60,000 nucleotides of DNA from Apostichopus japonicus (Eukaryota > Echinodermata > Holothuroidea > Aspidochirotida > Stichopodidae), in contig NC_092575.1 in the NCBI RefSeq assembly GCF_037975245.1, positions 14,366,310-14,426,309 on the forward strand, written 5' to 3'. This document shows, one piece after another, positions 50,028 through 59,780 of the stretch. Made by a program: the position numbers and the translations under genes. Position 1 is the first letter of the stretch. The number at the start of each line of letters is the position of its first letter. The notes under the pieces are model-generated. The model worked only from the letters and a program-made list of their open reading frames with translations, was not told the origin of the DNA and made no database searches.

Positions 50028-50765
50028 GCAGACGTAGACCTGGTTACTGCATACACAGTATTGCTCATACGTGTATTTACACACTGCACAGTGCTTACTG
50101 AAATCTCTGAAAAGGCATCTTTATGGACCAAACATGATAATTGCATAGAATTCTGTTGTGGTTTACATTGTGACGACTATAAAAAGTATCATTTTGGTAT
50201 GAAAAAAATATCTTCTCTCACTTAAGGTGGCATACTCCTATTAGAGTCTATATCAATCCGCTCGATTGTTCTCCTATATCAGGAAAAGTGCCAAAAAGCA
50301 GCGGGAGAACATCTTTTTTGACCTGTTATCAATCATAATCTAGTTTTTTGTGGTTTGCATGTTGAAGAGCATGAATGGAAGTACATGTGGTGAGAAAATT
50401 GGGTCAATTGAGGCAGTTTTAGACCCCTTTAGGCTTCCCAGGAGCAGCGTAGGAAAATTGTTTACCACTGAGTGATTACAAGTGACGAAAACTTCCGGCA
50501 CGAATAGCAAAAAATCTACATGGTCATGATACAGAAAATTGTTAATGCCATGAAAGGCCAACTTGTCAGCTATCCGGTGGTAGGTAGCATTTAGCAAGTG
50601 AAAACTTCTATCTAGACTTAGAGACCACATTACTTTTGTGATTTAGTGTGTAAGTCAATGGGGCTTTTAATGGGCGTATGCTACCTTGAATATAAGGAAC
50701 AATCTGTGATATACAGTGCTCATTAGGCAATCAGTGAAATAACCACAGTACGTAAAGACATACAT

Positions 50766-51110
50766 AAGTTGTGGCGGAATGGTTAGGGCACTGAACACAT
50801 GATTCCATGATCGTGGGTTCATGTACCAACCTGGTCGATACGTATGTATCTTTAATGAAGACACTTAATCTCAATTGCCTCTCTTTACTCAGGTGTATAG
50901 GGTACCCTGGGACTCTGGGAGGTAATTCAAAAATATAGCATTTGCACCCACCGCGTTATTGCTGCAATGATATGGGATGTCCCCTGGGGAACATATAGAT
51001 GTTGCTCAGCAAGTCAGCATAGTGAGCATAATGTCTGATACCAAGGACCATAGATATTGTTCCGTAAATACTGTGCCAATGTTGTAATATAAATGGCTAA
51101 TTTACATTAC
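50766..51110 (+). mobile_element. tRNA-headed SINE
   Basis: The head has a box-A-like TGGCGGAATGGTTAGGGC and a box-B-like GGGTTCATGTACC. It is followed by a body with ACTTAATCTCAATTGCCTCT, CTCAGGTGTATAGGGTACC and CTGGGAGG-like blocks, as in the minus-strand SINE at 3.8-4.1 kb. Tail and target duplication are unclear. Confidence 0.6.
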
Positions 51111-51449
51111 ATTTACAGAGTGTGGCTAGCACAAATGTTACATACTTAACCAAATATCTTTTGACCTTTGTTACTTTACCAAAACTGTATGTCATTGATT
51201 TACAGAAAAACTGTGGTGAGTCATAAACCAAACTTATGACAATTAATTTCTCAGCAGAAATTGTAGCATATACGTACACATAATCAAGGGCGGCGGAACC
51301 GGGGGGCACAGGGGGCACGTGCCCCCCACTTTTCCTCAGGTTAAAAATGTGCCCTTTTTCTACATTAAAATTTCTAAATAAAATAAAGAGTTTACAAAGC
51401 GAAACCCACGTCTACTGAAATATTTCGGGAAGTTTTATATGTTTACTAC

Positions 51450-51815
51450 CATAGGCGTAGGAGCCCAATTTGATTTGGGGGGGCTGTAACACTTGCCCGA
51501 AGAATATTACCCAAATTTTTCGCGCGCTCCGCACGCGTTCAATATGTTAATGTGCACATCATATAGGCAAGCATCGGATATTACATCGCATGCCAATAAT
51601 ATACAATCATTTGCCGTGTTATTACCCTTCTATATTGGTTAGAATTATTGGGAAAGTCATTACAACAATCATGATCATAATAATATCAGTATAACGATTG
51701 AAAAACACATAGCAAATTATTTTTCTTTCAGTAGGTGCCCGAAAATTTCTCAGCATATTGCCCGAATTTTCACAAAAATTTTTGGTTGGGGGGCCCCCCG
51801 CCTCCTACGCCTATG
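51450..51815. mobile_element. hAT-type MITE with 8-bp target duplication, 366 bp
   Basis: The ends CATAGGCGTAGGAGCCC and CCCCCGCCTCCTACGCCTATG-type right end are inverted repeats. TTTACTAC flanks both sides exactly (51442-51449 and 51816-51823). The interior has two TTGCCCGAA[AT]-type motifs and no coding capacity. It is related in termini to the element at 48.5 kb but has a different interior. Confidence 0.93.
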
Positions 51816-52314
51816 TTTACTACCACAAGGCTTCTAACATTCTGGTGGGTGCCATTATGCATATTCAATTTGCCCAAAAAATCCTAGTGTATTTCCAAAA
51901 ATGCATTGCTATATTACATTGTGACTTTGTAATAAGCAGAAGCCATTTATAGCCTACTATAAATAATGAGTATAGTTTTAATATCCCATAACCTACCCCA
52001 TCCTTTCGTATTTTGACATATTTCATTTGCTTTCATGCATGTATCGATAGTTGGGACTTGGACTTGATAATGATTTCACCTCATTTTGTCTCGAAAGAAA
52101 ACTTGTTCCTTGTTTCCCAATTTGCACATTGGATATTGCAGTGCTAGTATGCATTGTTTCCTTAAGGGGGGGGGGGAGGGGGCGTTGATGCAGTGATGCA
52201 GTGATGCAGTGATGTGTATACGCAAATAAGATGTCTCCTACCTCTCCTCTCCCCCTGTTGGTTTCTTTCTTTCATTCTTCTCTCCATCCCGTGTCTACCA
52301 ATCCCCTTATATCT

Positions 52315-52500
52315 ATCTCTTTGTGTTCACCATGCTCATTACCCTGTCTGTATTCTGTTCGTGTTTTTGTCCCTTCTGTCACTGTTACTGTTACTCTTTG
52401 AAGAAGATCCTGCTAGGATCGAAACGTCAGGCCAACTTAAGTTTACACATTCTCCTACACAGGCTCTCTAGTGGATAAGCAGTTTGCTAACGTTTTTGTT
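52315..52500 (+). repeat. Dispersed repeat with hammerhead-like motif, copy 3
   Basis: Nearly the same ~180-bp sequence as 5095-5290: TGTATTCTGT.CGTGTTTTTG, ATCCTGCTAGGATCGAAACG, CTAGTGGATAAGCAGTTTGC. Here the core is TTTGAAGA rather than CTGAAGA, so the first hammerhead box is weakened. Likely a Penelope-like element remnant. Confidence 0.55.
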
Positions 52501-52792
52501 AAATTTAATTTTAATATTATCTTTTGTCAAAATGACCCTTGAAACCTCCTGGTTCCTCAGCCCAAGTATAAATTGAAATATGTGGTACTTATATACAGTG
52601 GGATGGAAGAGGTTTGTTCTAAGGAGAAGGAATTATTCGTATACTACACAGTGAAATTGAAGTGCTCAATACGCAGTCTGGAACATATAATACCACATTG
52701 GGTATTTTTACAACGACACTTTGAAAACAGAACCTCTACCTTCCCCACCCACACATTCGACTGGCCCCTGGCGCATTGACCTTCGATGCATA

Positions 52793-53160
52793 GGGAAATT
52801 TTTATGGAATTTATATCGAATCCCCGGAAGTTGTTGGAGAGTCTCTCCTTCCAACATTTCAGGCACAAAAACACATTTCTGAGAATATTAATAATCACTG
52901 CTGAACAACATATCTCTCCGCAAAGTCTGAAGCTTGAATTTGCTTCGAGTGAATAAAACATTCAAGGAAACTCATATATAATATATTTGACCATGATATA
53001 TTGCTTACAATGGGCGACATATGCCATTGGCTAGCTAAATTAAACATTGATGAAAACAATAACCCCAATTACCATGTTTCTTTAAACTTTGTTTGCACAA
53101 GATGGCACATAATATGCAGTTCGGTTAAATGGTGTACGTAGCTACAAAGTAAAAACTTGA
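52793..53160. repeat. Local duplication, copy 1
   Basis: This segment (TGGAATTTATATCGAATCCC ... CCGGAAGTTGTTGGAGAGTC ... GTGTACGTAGCTACAAAGTA) recurs at 53,328-53,590 continued at 55,381-55,481, with a few percent change. It preserves the uninterrupted AACATTGATGAAAACAATAA junction that the LINE splits in copy 2. No coding role is clear; short open frames in both copies differ. Confidence 0.9.
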
Positions 53161-53590
53161 AGTCATGGGTCACCCTATATGAACCCAATGATAGGCTCTA
53201 GTGAGCACTGACTGTAACTAGAATAGATATTTACTACTAGATCTAGATGATGATCTCTCAAGAGGTTTCAGGTAATCCTTGTTCTGTCGACGCTTTTACC
53301 ACAAAATGCTTGAGAGAAAGAGAAATTCAATTTCTATGGAATTTTTTATCAAATCCCCGGAAGTTGTTGGAGAGTCTTATTCTCTCCTACCAACATTTCA
53401 GACACAAAAACACATTTCTGAGAAGATTAATAAGCACTGCTGAACAACAAATCTCTCCGCAAAGTCTGAAGCTTGAATTTGCTTCGAGTAAGTAAAACAT
53501 TCAAGGAAACTCATGTATAATATATTTGACCATGATATATTGATTACAATGGGCGATATATGCCATTGGCTAGCTAAATTAAACATTGAT

Positions 53591-55376
53591 TTGATTTGAT
53601 TTGATTTGATTTGATTTTATTCGGCAAGATATCAATCTTCATCTGCATACAAACAAAAAATTGCACATAAAGATAAACATTTAAAATACAAGAAGGGAAT
53701 AAACTTAAATGCATCGAAAAGAAGATAACATGCCAAGGATAACCCTTTAAGCTAAAAGCTTATTTCCAAAGGGGTCCTTAAAACCAATAAAATACAAAAG
53801 ATAAGAAATAAACTATTAAAACAACTAAAACATGCATACAAACACTGTAAAAAAGAAAGATATTTACAAGCTAGACATTCATATGATTTAAAAGGTAGGC
53901 TTTGGCATCTTTTTTAAAATTGTATTTCAGCAGGATGGATTTTATGTTTTCAGGTAGCCTGTTCCAGTTTTTAATTGCATTGTAATAAAAAGACCCAGCA
54001 CAGTGCGTTTTAATTTTGGGAAGTTGAAAATTAAAACTACTACCTCTTGTGTTATGGTTATGAACACTATTTACTCTAATAAAACTCTCCCTCATATAGA
54101 CTGGAGAGGTACCATGGAAAACATTAAAAACATGATTAAGACGAAGCTGTTCAGCCCTAGTGTTGATGTTCAAAATACCAAGAGTTTTAAAGTCAGCATG
54201 GTTAATGTGGTAATAAAAATCTTTACCCAGAATGAATCTGACAACTTTGTTCTGGGCACATTGTAATCTACGAGCGTGGTACTTAGAAATACCTCCATAC
54301 CAAGATGAGATGGAATAATCAAACAGACAAAGAACAAGGGCTGTACAGATGGTCTTTTTCATATTTTGATTAAAATAATTAGCTTGCCTGTAGAGGAATT
54401 TGAGTCGAGAATTTGTTTTACTAATAATGCCAAGAACAATTTGTTCGCCATCAAGGTATTGGTTTAATTCCAGACCGAGGTAAACAACAGAATGTTTGGC
54501 CTTAATCAGTTGACCATCACAAATAATTGAGAAGTCAGTATACTGACCAAGTTTACGTTTGGTCCCAAACAAAATCAACTCGGTCTTACCCATGTGTAAC
54601 GACAATTTGTTTTCAATGAGCCATTTATTGCCACTCTCCAGGTTAGAAGAAAGATTTTTTTTAATATTGTTAGGATCTTTGTCAGAGTAAATTAAAGCAC
54701 TGTCATCGGCATATTGTAAAAGCAAGCAATTGATGGAGTTAGGCATATCATTTACATAGCAAAGAAATAAAATGGGGCCCAATATACTGCCTTGAGGCAC
54801 CCCGCAAGTGATGGTCAGAGGATCAGATTCAACTCTATTTATGCTAACAACTTGCCGTCTACCAGAAAGATAAGATTGGAACCAGTCAATTGATGTACTG
54901 TGGACACCCATTGCGGACAGCTTATTACACAAAATTTGATGGTCTACACTGTCGAACGCCTTCTGGATATCCAATAAGATCATGCCGGTATAATTACCAG
55001 CGGCAGTTTGTTTCCTGATATGATCTTGCAGATGAATAAGGCAAGTGTCGGTTGAGTATGATCCTCTAAAACCAGATTGGAATTGGTAAATGAGATTATT
55101 GTTAACCAGATAATCGTTCAGTTGATGGAAAACAGCTTTCTCTAAGAATTTTGACACAACAGAGAGGATGCTCACTGGTCTATAGTTTCCAGCTTCAAGC
55201 TTACTCTTCTTTTTATGAAGAGGAATGACTTTTGCGATTTTCATGTCATGAGGAACAACACCACATCTTAAAGAAGCATTAATAATATGTGTGATGGGGC
55301 CTGTAATAGCCTCAGCAGCATCTTTAATAAAACGCCCTGGGATACCATCGAGACCAGTACTTTTACTTACTTTTAC
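53591..55376 (-). mobile_element. 5'-truncated non-LTR retrotransposon (CR1/Jockey-like LINE)
   Basis: The insertion is 1,786 bp, on the minus strand. Its 3' end is a pentanucleotide tail of (AATCA)n (53,591-53,615), and TTGAT stands at both edges (53586-53590, 55377-55381). The uninterrupted target is visible in the neighbouring duplicate at 53,044, which fixes the edges. The 5' end starts inside the reverse transcriptase domain, so the endonuclease part is missing and the copy cannot move by itself. No internal stop suggests a recent insertion. Confidence 0.92.
53871..55376 (-). CDS. LINE reverse transcriptase fragment (ORF2 C-terminal part)
   Basis: Reverse transcriptase of a non-LTR element, ~500 residues. 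Seen in order: STGLDGIPGRFIKDA near the truncated start, IPLHKKKSKLEAGNYRPVS, SGFRGSYSTDTCLIHL, LLDIQKAFDSVDH (first catalytic Asp), GVPQGSILGPILFLCYVND, the catalytic LLQYADDSALI, and the thumb/C-terminal region ending NRLPENIKSILLKYNFKKDA. The frame is uninterrupted to its stop at 53,871. The Met at 55,439 lies outside the element in flanking DNA, so the first ~20 residues of the open frame are not LINE sequence. Confidence 0.95.
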   Translation of the reverse strand, partial: VKVSKSTGLDGIPGRFIKDAAEAITGPITHIINASLRCGVVPHDMKIAKVIPLHKKKSKLEAGNYRPVSILSVVSKFLEKAVFHQLNDYLVNNNLIYQFQSGFRGSYSTDTCLIHLQDHIRKQTAAGNYTGMILLDIQKAFDSVDHQILCNKLSAMGVHSTSIDWFQSYLSGRRQVVSINRVESDPLTITCGVPQGSILGPILFLCYVNDMPNSINCLLLQYADDSALIYSDKDPNNIKKNLSSNLESGNKWLIENKLSLHMGKTELILFGTKRKLGQYTDFSIICDGQLIKAKHSVVYLGLELNQYLDGEQIVLGIISKTNSRLKFLYRQANYFNQNMKKTICTALVLCLFDYSISSWYGGISKYHARRLQCAQNKVVRFILGKDFYYHINHADFKTLGILNINTRAEQLRLNHVFNVFHGTSPVYMRESFIRVNSVHNHNTRGSSFNFQLPKIKTHCAGSFYYNAIKNWNRLPENIKSILLKYNFKKDAKAYLLNHMNV

Positions 55377-55677
55377 TTGATGAAAACAATAACCCCAATT
55401 ACCATGTTTCTTTAAACTTGTTTGCACAAGATGGCACATAATATGCAGTTCGGTTAAATGGTGTACGTAGCTACAAAGTAAACACTTTTGGAAATCTGAA
55501 GAAGAAGAATTCTGTTGAATATAATTTTCAAATAGTTTTTCACAATTGAATCCTAATAAATGACTACGCTATGTGGGACTTGAAGCATGCAGGAATTAAC
55601 AAGGGCCGTGCTATGTTAAACTGTGCTTGTTCGGATGTACAGATAACTCTGGACAATTGACTGGCCAAAGGTAAACC

Positions 55678-57195
55678 TCACTCCTGTGCAGAAATTGTTT
55701 CGATGCCAAAGAGCTTTCGCCAATATTCCGTCACGTAAATCTGATCAGGATCATACTTCGCTCTCAGTGCTAGCCAGTCATCCATTTTGGGGTACGACTT
55801 CTTCAGAAAGGCAGCACCATACTCTACGCCTCCGTAGGTGCCGCCGCTGTACGGAAGATATTTGCCCCAGTGAAGGCGAACTCCGTCAACCTTCATCAGA
55901 GCCTTCCAAAAATGATTGTAGTACTCCCTTACGCCTTTTCCTTCTACTCCTTGATGATAAAACCAAAAAGGGTCGAAACGAAATACATTACGATTATAAG
56001 CTGGGCTCATCCAAAATGGAGACCTTTTGCCAGCGTAGAGCTCGCAGGCGTAATTGCCGGCAACTTGCTGGTCTTCGTACAATTTCTTGAGAATATTTAA
56101 GACGTTCTCTGTCTCTTCCATCGGAAACCATAGCTCGGTGAATTCGGTTTTGAAAATAGTATCGGTAGGCGCTTGGTCATCCATCGGTATCGTTTTGTAC
56201 CACACATCATTAAATGGGGTAGGTTTTTCCTTTACAAATATCTTCAGGGTATCCCCAATAAATTTATATGTGTCCTCACCAGGCACATGGGTAAGAAGCC
56301 AATGCATGGTTCGCAAGGCCATCGCCGCTGCTCCGGCAACCCAAGGGTTCCCTACAACATCCTTGTAGGGTTCGATCTTTGTTGACTCGCTTCTTTTACC
56401 TGACCATTCTGTGACTTTTTGCGCGTACTTTTGAGGGAACCACATCAGACGGAAGTACTCAGTATTCTCGAGAGTCTCTTGTAATTTACTAGTTCCTGTG
56501 TTTTTATTAACAGCCAGAACGGATTCCGCTACGCTGACTGTTTTTTCAACCCCTCCTACATTGAAACTTGGTGTTTTAACTTCCAATACCATGTAAGTTA
56601 TGACACCGAAGAGACCCAAAGATACTCCGACCGCGTTGAACAGGTCTGTACCCCTCTCCGCCACCTGTGACTGACCCTTCCCATCAATGAAATGGATTTC
56701 TTTTATGATATCCTCAAATCCATGAGCCACACTTCCTCCAGCTGAGCCAGTCATCGTAAAACCAGCAATGGATTGTTGCGTGATTCCGCCAAGTATCGGT
56801 ATAGCACAGTTGATGTTTGCTAATTGAACATTAACGGAGTTAGCCCAAGTAGAATCCATGTCAAGTGGATTTTTACCGAGGTAGCAGCCTCCCCCGACTT
56901 TCACAATCTTTGTATCACCTTGCTCGGACAGGACGGTGAATGATCGCAACTCCCCGCCGAGCCTAATAAGCCTTTCATTCGGCGTAAGCACTGTGTCACC
57001 AATTGCAGGACCTATCGAATGCGCAGAACCGACAACACGAACTATTTTCTTGCCTTCGCGAGCGGACTTGATCACATTTTTTAGCTCATCTTCATTATTA
57101 ACCAATTCTGGAACCGTGGGGCCTATTGGTGGCGACTCCGTAGCCAGAAAAAAGTTATACAATTGTCCTCTTCCATCGTTGGGTAATGCCGTCAT
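55678..57195 (-). CDS. FAD-dependent aldonolactone oxidase family protein, intronless
   Basis: Member of the VAO/PCMH flavoprotein family close to D-arabinono-1,4-lactone / L-gulono-1,4-lactone oxidases, which oxidise sugar lactones to ascorbate-type products with O2. The first ATG is at 57195 (MTALPNDGRG), giving 505 aa. The frame is open further up to a GTG near 57330, so an upstream exon is possible. Seen: FAD-binding VRVVGSAHS (~52-60; H59 sits where some relatives bind flavin covalently), GGGCYLGKNP, GGITQQSIAGFTMTGSAGGS (~137-155), the C-terminal HWGK motif (442-445) and YDPDQIYVTEYWRKLFG. No signal peptide is evident from M1. A single uninterrupted frame is unlike the other genes here. 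The exact substrate is not known. Confidence 0.88.
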   Translation of the reverse strand: MTALPNDGRGQLYNFFLATESPPIGPTVPELVNNEDELKNVIKSAREGKKIVRVVGSAHSIGPAIGDTVLTPNERLIRLGGELRSFTVLSEQGDTKIVKVGGGCYLGKNPLDMDSTWANSVNVQLANINCAIPILGGITQQSIAGFTMTGSAGGSVAHGFEDIIKEIHFIDGKGQSQVAERGTDLFNAVGVSLGLFGVITYMVLEVKTPSFNVGGVEKTVSVAESVLAVNKNTGTSKLQETLENTEYFRLMWFPQKYAQKVTEWSGKRSESTKIEPYKDVVGNPWVAGAAAMALRTMHWLLTHVPGEDTYKFIGDTLKIFVKEKPTPFNDVWYKTIPMDDQAPTDTIFKTEFTELWFPMEETENVLNILKKLYEDQQVAGNYACELYAGKRSPFWMSPAYNRNVFRFDPFWFYHQGVEGKGVREYYNHFWKALMKVDGVRLHWGKYLPYSGGTYGGVEYGAAFLKKSYPKMDDWLALRAKYDPDQIYVTEYWRKLFGIETISAQE

Positions 57196-57359
57196 TTCCG
57201 CGTTCCTCTTGTTTTGGTCGTTCGTGTCGGGTTGATTGCTTGATTCCCGTTTATTCACACCTATTAATTGACTGATCCTAGGTCCCTTGATCTGTTGAAT
57301 GTTGAATGAATAATTAAACTTAGCGATCACAGCAATATACAGGAAAACACAATTTATTT

Positions 57360-57850
57360 TTTAAGAAAATACTACGGATAAATTGATGTATTTATAACAG
57401 TAGTTGATATCGGATCGCATAATATGCGAAAATCGCCCAGAATGGAAGGAAGGTGTATGTAGTCCGAGAATGTCAGTTTAAATTAAACCAAAATGATATT
57501 GTAACGTGAATGGTCTTTATACTCCTCCGTAGTAAGCTGTGCACATAGCTACATAGCCGGCCATGTCATGAATATTCATATAGTCTATTTGGGATGTATT
57601 TTTGGAGGGTTAAATGTTAATAGATGGGTTTTAAAGTCTAATTAAGAGAGCTATGGATTTCGTTAATTAATATTATCATTAAGTTAAATGTCTACGAAAT
57701 ATCTGCATATGTTTGGGGGTATAATGCTGTTGTTATTGTTTAAATAAATATTTAAAGGGATTGTACTTCACATGTTGTATTGTACTATTAAATATTATAT
57801 ATACCAGAGTGAAAGATAGAATTAATGACTAATTTTTTTTCTCTTAAATA
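57360..57850. other. Upstream region of the oxidase / possible LTR start
   Basis: No gene. It holds the promoter side of the minus-strand oxidase and, toward 57,850, the unknown left edge of the LTR element. AT-rich, with no clear TG start or inverted terminal motif that would fix the LTR boundary. Confidence 0.4.
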
Positions 57851-57878
57851 CACACTCTAAATTATATTGTTTTCTTGT

Positions 57879-57923
57879 TCGCTTCTCGGCCTTTTGGCTA
57901 AGATCATGTGTAGTATCTGTTCC
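57879..57923 (+). ncRNA. U2 snRNA 5'-end sequence (about 44 nt, not a full gene)
   Basis: TCGCTTCTCGGCCTTTTGGC then TAAGATCATGTGTAGTATCT and GTTCC match the conserved first ~45 nt of U2 snRNA with one change (ATG for AAG). They include stem I and the GUAGUA branch-point recognition sequence. The match stops there: no stem II, Sm site or stems III-IV follow. It is therefore a U2-derived head, not a working U2 gene. It lies ~260 bp before the primer-binding-like site of the Gypsy element. Confidence 0.8.
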
Positions 57924-58632
57924 CTTAGGGAATGGTGATACACACCTGACGATGATCACACAGTCACAGTCCCGATGCAAGGGGACTGGGGCTGAGAGCG
58001 GATCAGTCGTTTGGTAGTTTGGTTTTCGTGCCCAGGTTCTTTCCTGGGTGACTTTTTCTTAAAAAGTATTGTTTTCTTGTTTCTATTTGCAACCTGTGTT
58101 GATCTCTATTTACCTTGTTAACTGATCCACAGGCTAGCAACGCCTCAACTGAGGGCCTGACAGCTCTTCTGAAGATATAACTGGTGGCAAGCGGTGGGAT
58201 TCTGAATTCCTGCAAAAGAGCACGAAATCAGAACTTTGGATTTCGGAATAAATTTCTGTATGCTGGTACTACAAGGGAGTAGCTGTCTGGTGGAACAACG
58301 AACTCTGATGGTTCTTACAGAAAAGACTGGGTCTCCCACAGAAAAGACTCTTGCTCTCCAATAAGGGAATCTGATTATTCTTACAGAAAATACTCTGGCT
58401 CTCCATGCTGAGAGACAAATTAAGTGGAGAAAACAAGTGGAATTTTCTGGCAGATCTTGGGAAGAAAGTGCATGCAGTCTGGCAAAACTAGAGCTAAAAC
58501 CGCTGATAGAGGATATTTCTAGCATCTGTAGGAAGAATATTCTGTCTCGTCGGATTATTCCTGAAAGAACAAAGAAAACACTTTACATACACCAACTATG
58601 TCAGAGGCACATCCAGTGAACACTGGCTGCTA

Positions 58633-59427
58633 ATGGACGAATGTACGTCACCTATGAGCTCACAGCCATCTCAAGAAATCCATTCCAGATCTAAGGAAGA
58701 AAGACATCAGACCAACCCCTCCCTGAACACAGACTGCGACCAAAAGGATATGAATCAATCCCTATACTACACTCCATACCAGAGAGGAAGTCGTGGATAC
58801 GCGCCCAGATCCAACAATCAGTTAAGGTACCCCCAACCATCCGGAGCTCGTTTAACTGCGAACATTCCGACATATGACGAATCAACCCCCTGGAAAGACT
58901 TTCTCGTTCAATTTTAGATAGTCTCGAAACTCCATGGCTGGAACCCACATTCGATGGAATTGAACCTGGTAGCAGATCTCAGAGGGCCAGCTAAAGCGCT
59001 ATTGGCCGATCTTCCTAAAGAATATAGGAGAAATTACCAGGCTCTAACAGTAGCATTAAAGCAGAGGTTTGCTCCAGGAAATCAATGGGAACTGCAAAAA
59101 GCCCTACTCCGGAACAAAAGCCGTAAAACGTCAGAGAGTCTACCAGAATTGGTACAAGATCTACATAGACTAGCAGTTAAGGCCTATCCCGATGCTCCCG
59201 GCTCCATGCATGATGCATTGGCGAAAGATTAGTTTGTTGACTGCTTGCAAGACCCAGATACCAGATGGCAGGTTTACCAATCTAGGCCTGCAATCCTACA
59301 GAAAGCTGTTACTATTGCAGTTGAAATGGAGGCTTTTACCAATGCAGAGCAGAAGAAAGGGGCTGTAAGAAAGCATGTTCGATCCGTGACTTCCAGCAAA
59401 ACTGTGACTTCCGGCGAATCTGGTTAG
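58633..59427 (+). pseudogene. Gag of the Gypsy element, two in-frame stops
   Basis: One reading frame from 58,633 to 59,427 encodes a Ty3/Gypsy-type gag: Gln/Ser/Asn-rich N-terminus, then TPWKDFLVQF, a hydrophobic LRGPAKALLADLP segment, LKQRFAP and ESLPELVQDLHRLAVKAYPD. A TAG at 58,915-58,917 and another at 59,230-59,232 interrupt it, so no full gag can be made. No CCHC zinc knuckle was found before the protease. Confidence 0.8.
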
Positions 59428-59516
59428 ACAAAAAACCGTCATCTCACTCAGCAGAGTGAGATGACAAGCACCCTCATCGAAGCAATTAGGAGCAGCTTAA
59501 CAAGAATAACGTCAAA

Positions 59517-59780
59517 TTGTCATTTCTCGTAGACACCGGGGCAGATGTCACTATCGTACGGCCAGGTGCCTACAATGCCAGTTCTGAAGAGTTAAGGCCG
59601 AAGTTGCAAAAATCTTCAGTGCAAGTGGGAATGGCAAATGAACAGCCCTTAGGCTATGACGGCTTCGCAACTTTCTCGCTGATTATCAAAGAAAAGTTGG
59701 TCCAATACGAAGTATGGGTATCGGACATCGAGACTGAAGGAACCCTGGGAATGGATTTCTTGCGGGACTATAACTTATAG
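59517..59780 (+). pseudogene. Aspartic protease region of the Gypsy element (pol start)
   Basis: The retropepsin active site FLVDTGADVTIV is present near 59,520-59,560, followed by the GTLGMDFLRDYNL-type flap/C-terminal motif (GxDFL). It lies in a different frame from gag and ends at a stop at 59,778-59,780. The frame reopens afterwards to the window edge with linker-like sequence before where reverse transcriptase would be. Upstream continuity with gag is lost. Confidence 0.8.

Larger units (their letters stand above)
53328..55481. repeat. Local duplication, copy 2, interrupted by a LINE
   Basis: Second copy of the 52,793-53,160 segment, separated from it by ~165 bp. It is split between AACATTGAT (53,590) and GAAAACAATAAC (55,382) by the LINE insertion. 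The duplication is therefore older than the insertion. Confidence 0.9.

Noticed and set aside
53247-53495. 82-aa plus-strand frame in the second duplicate
   Set aside because: The first duplicate has a different, broken frame at the same place, and the protein has no recognisable similarity.
57879-58065. Functional U2 snRNA gene
   Set aside because: Only the first ~44 nt match; the Sm site and 3' stem-loops are missing and an LTR-element leader follows.
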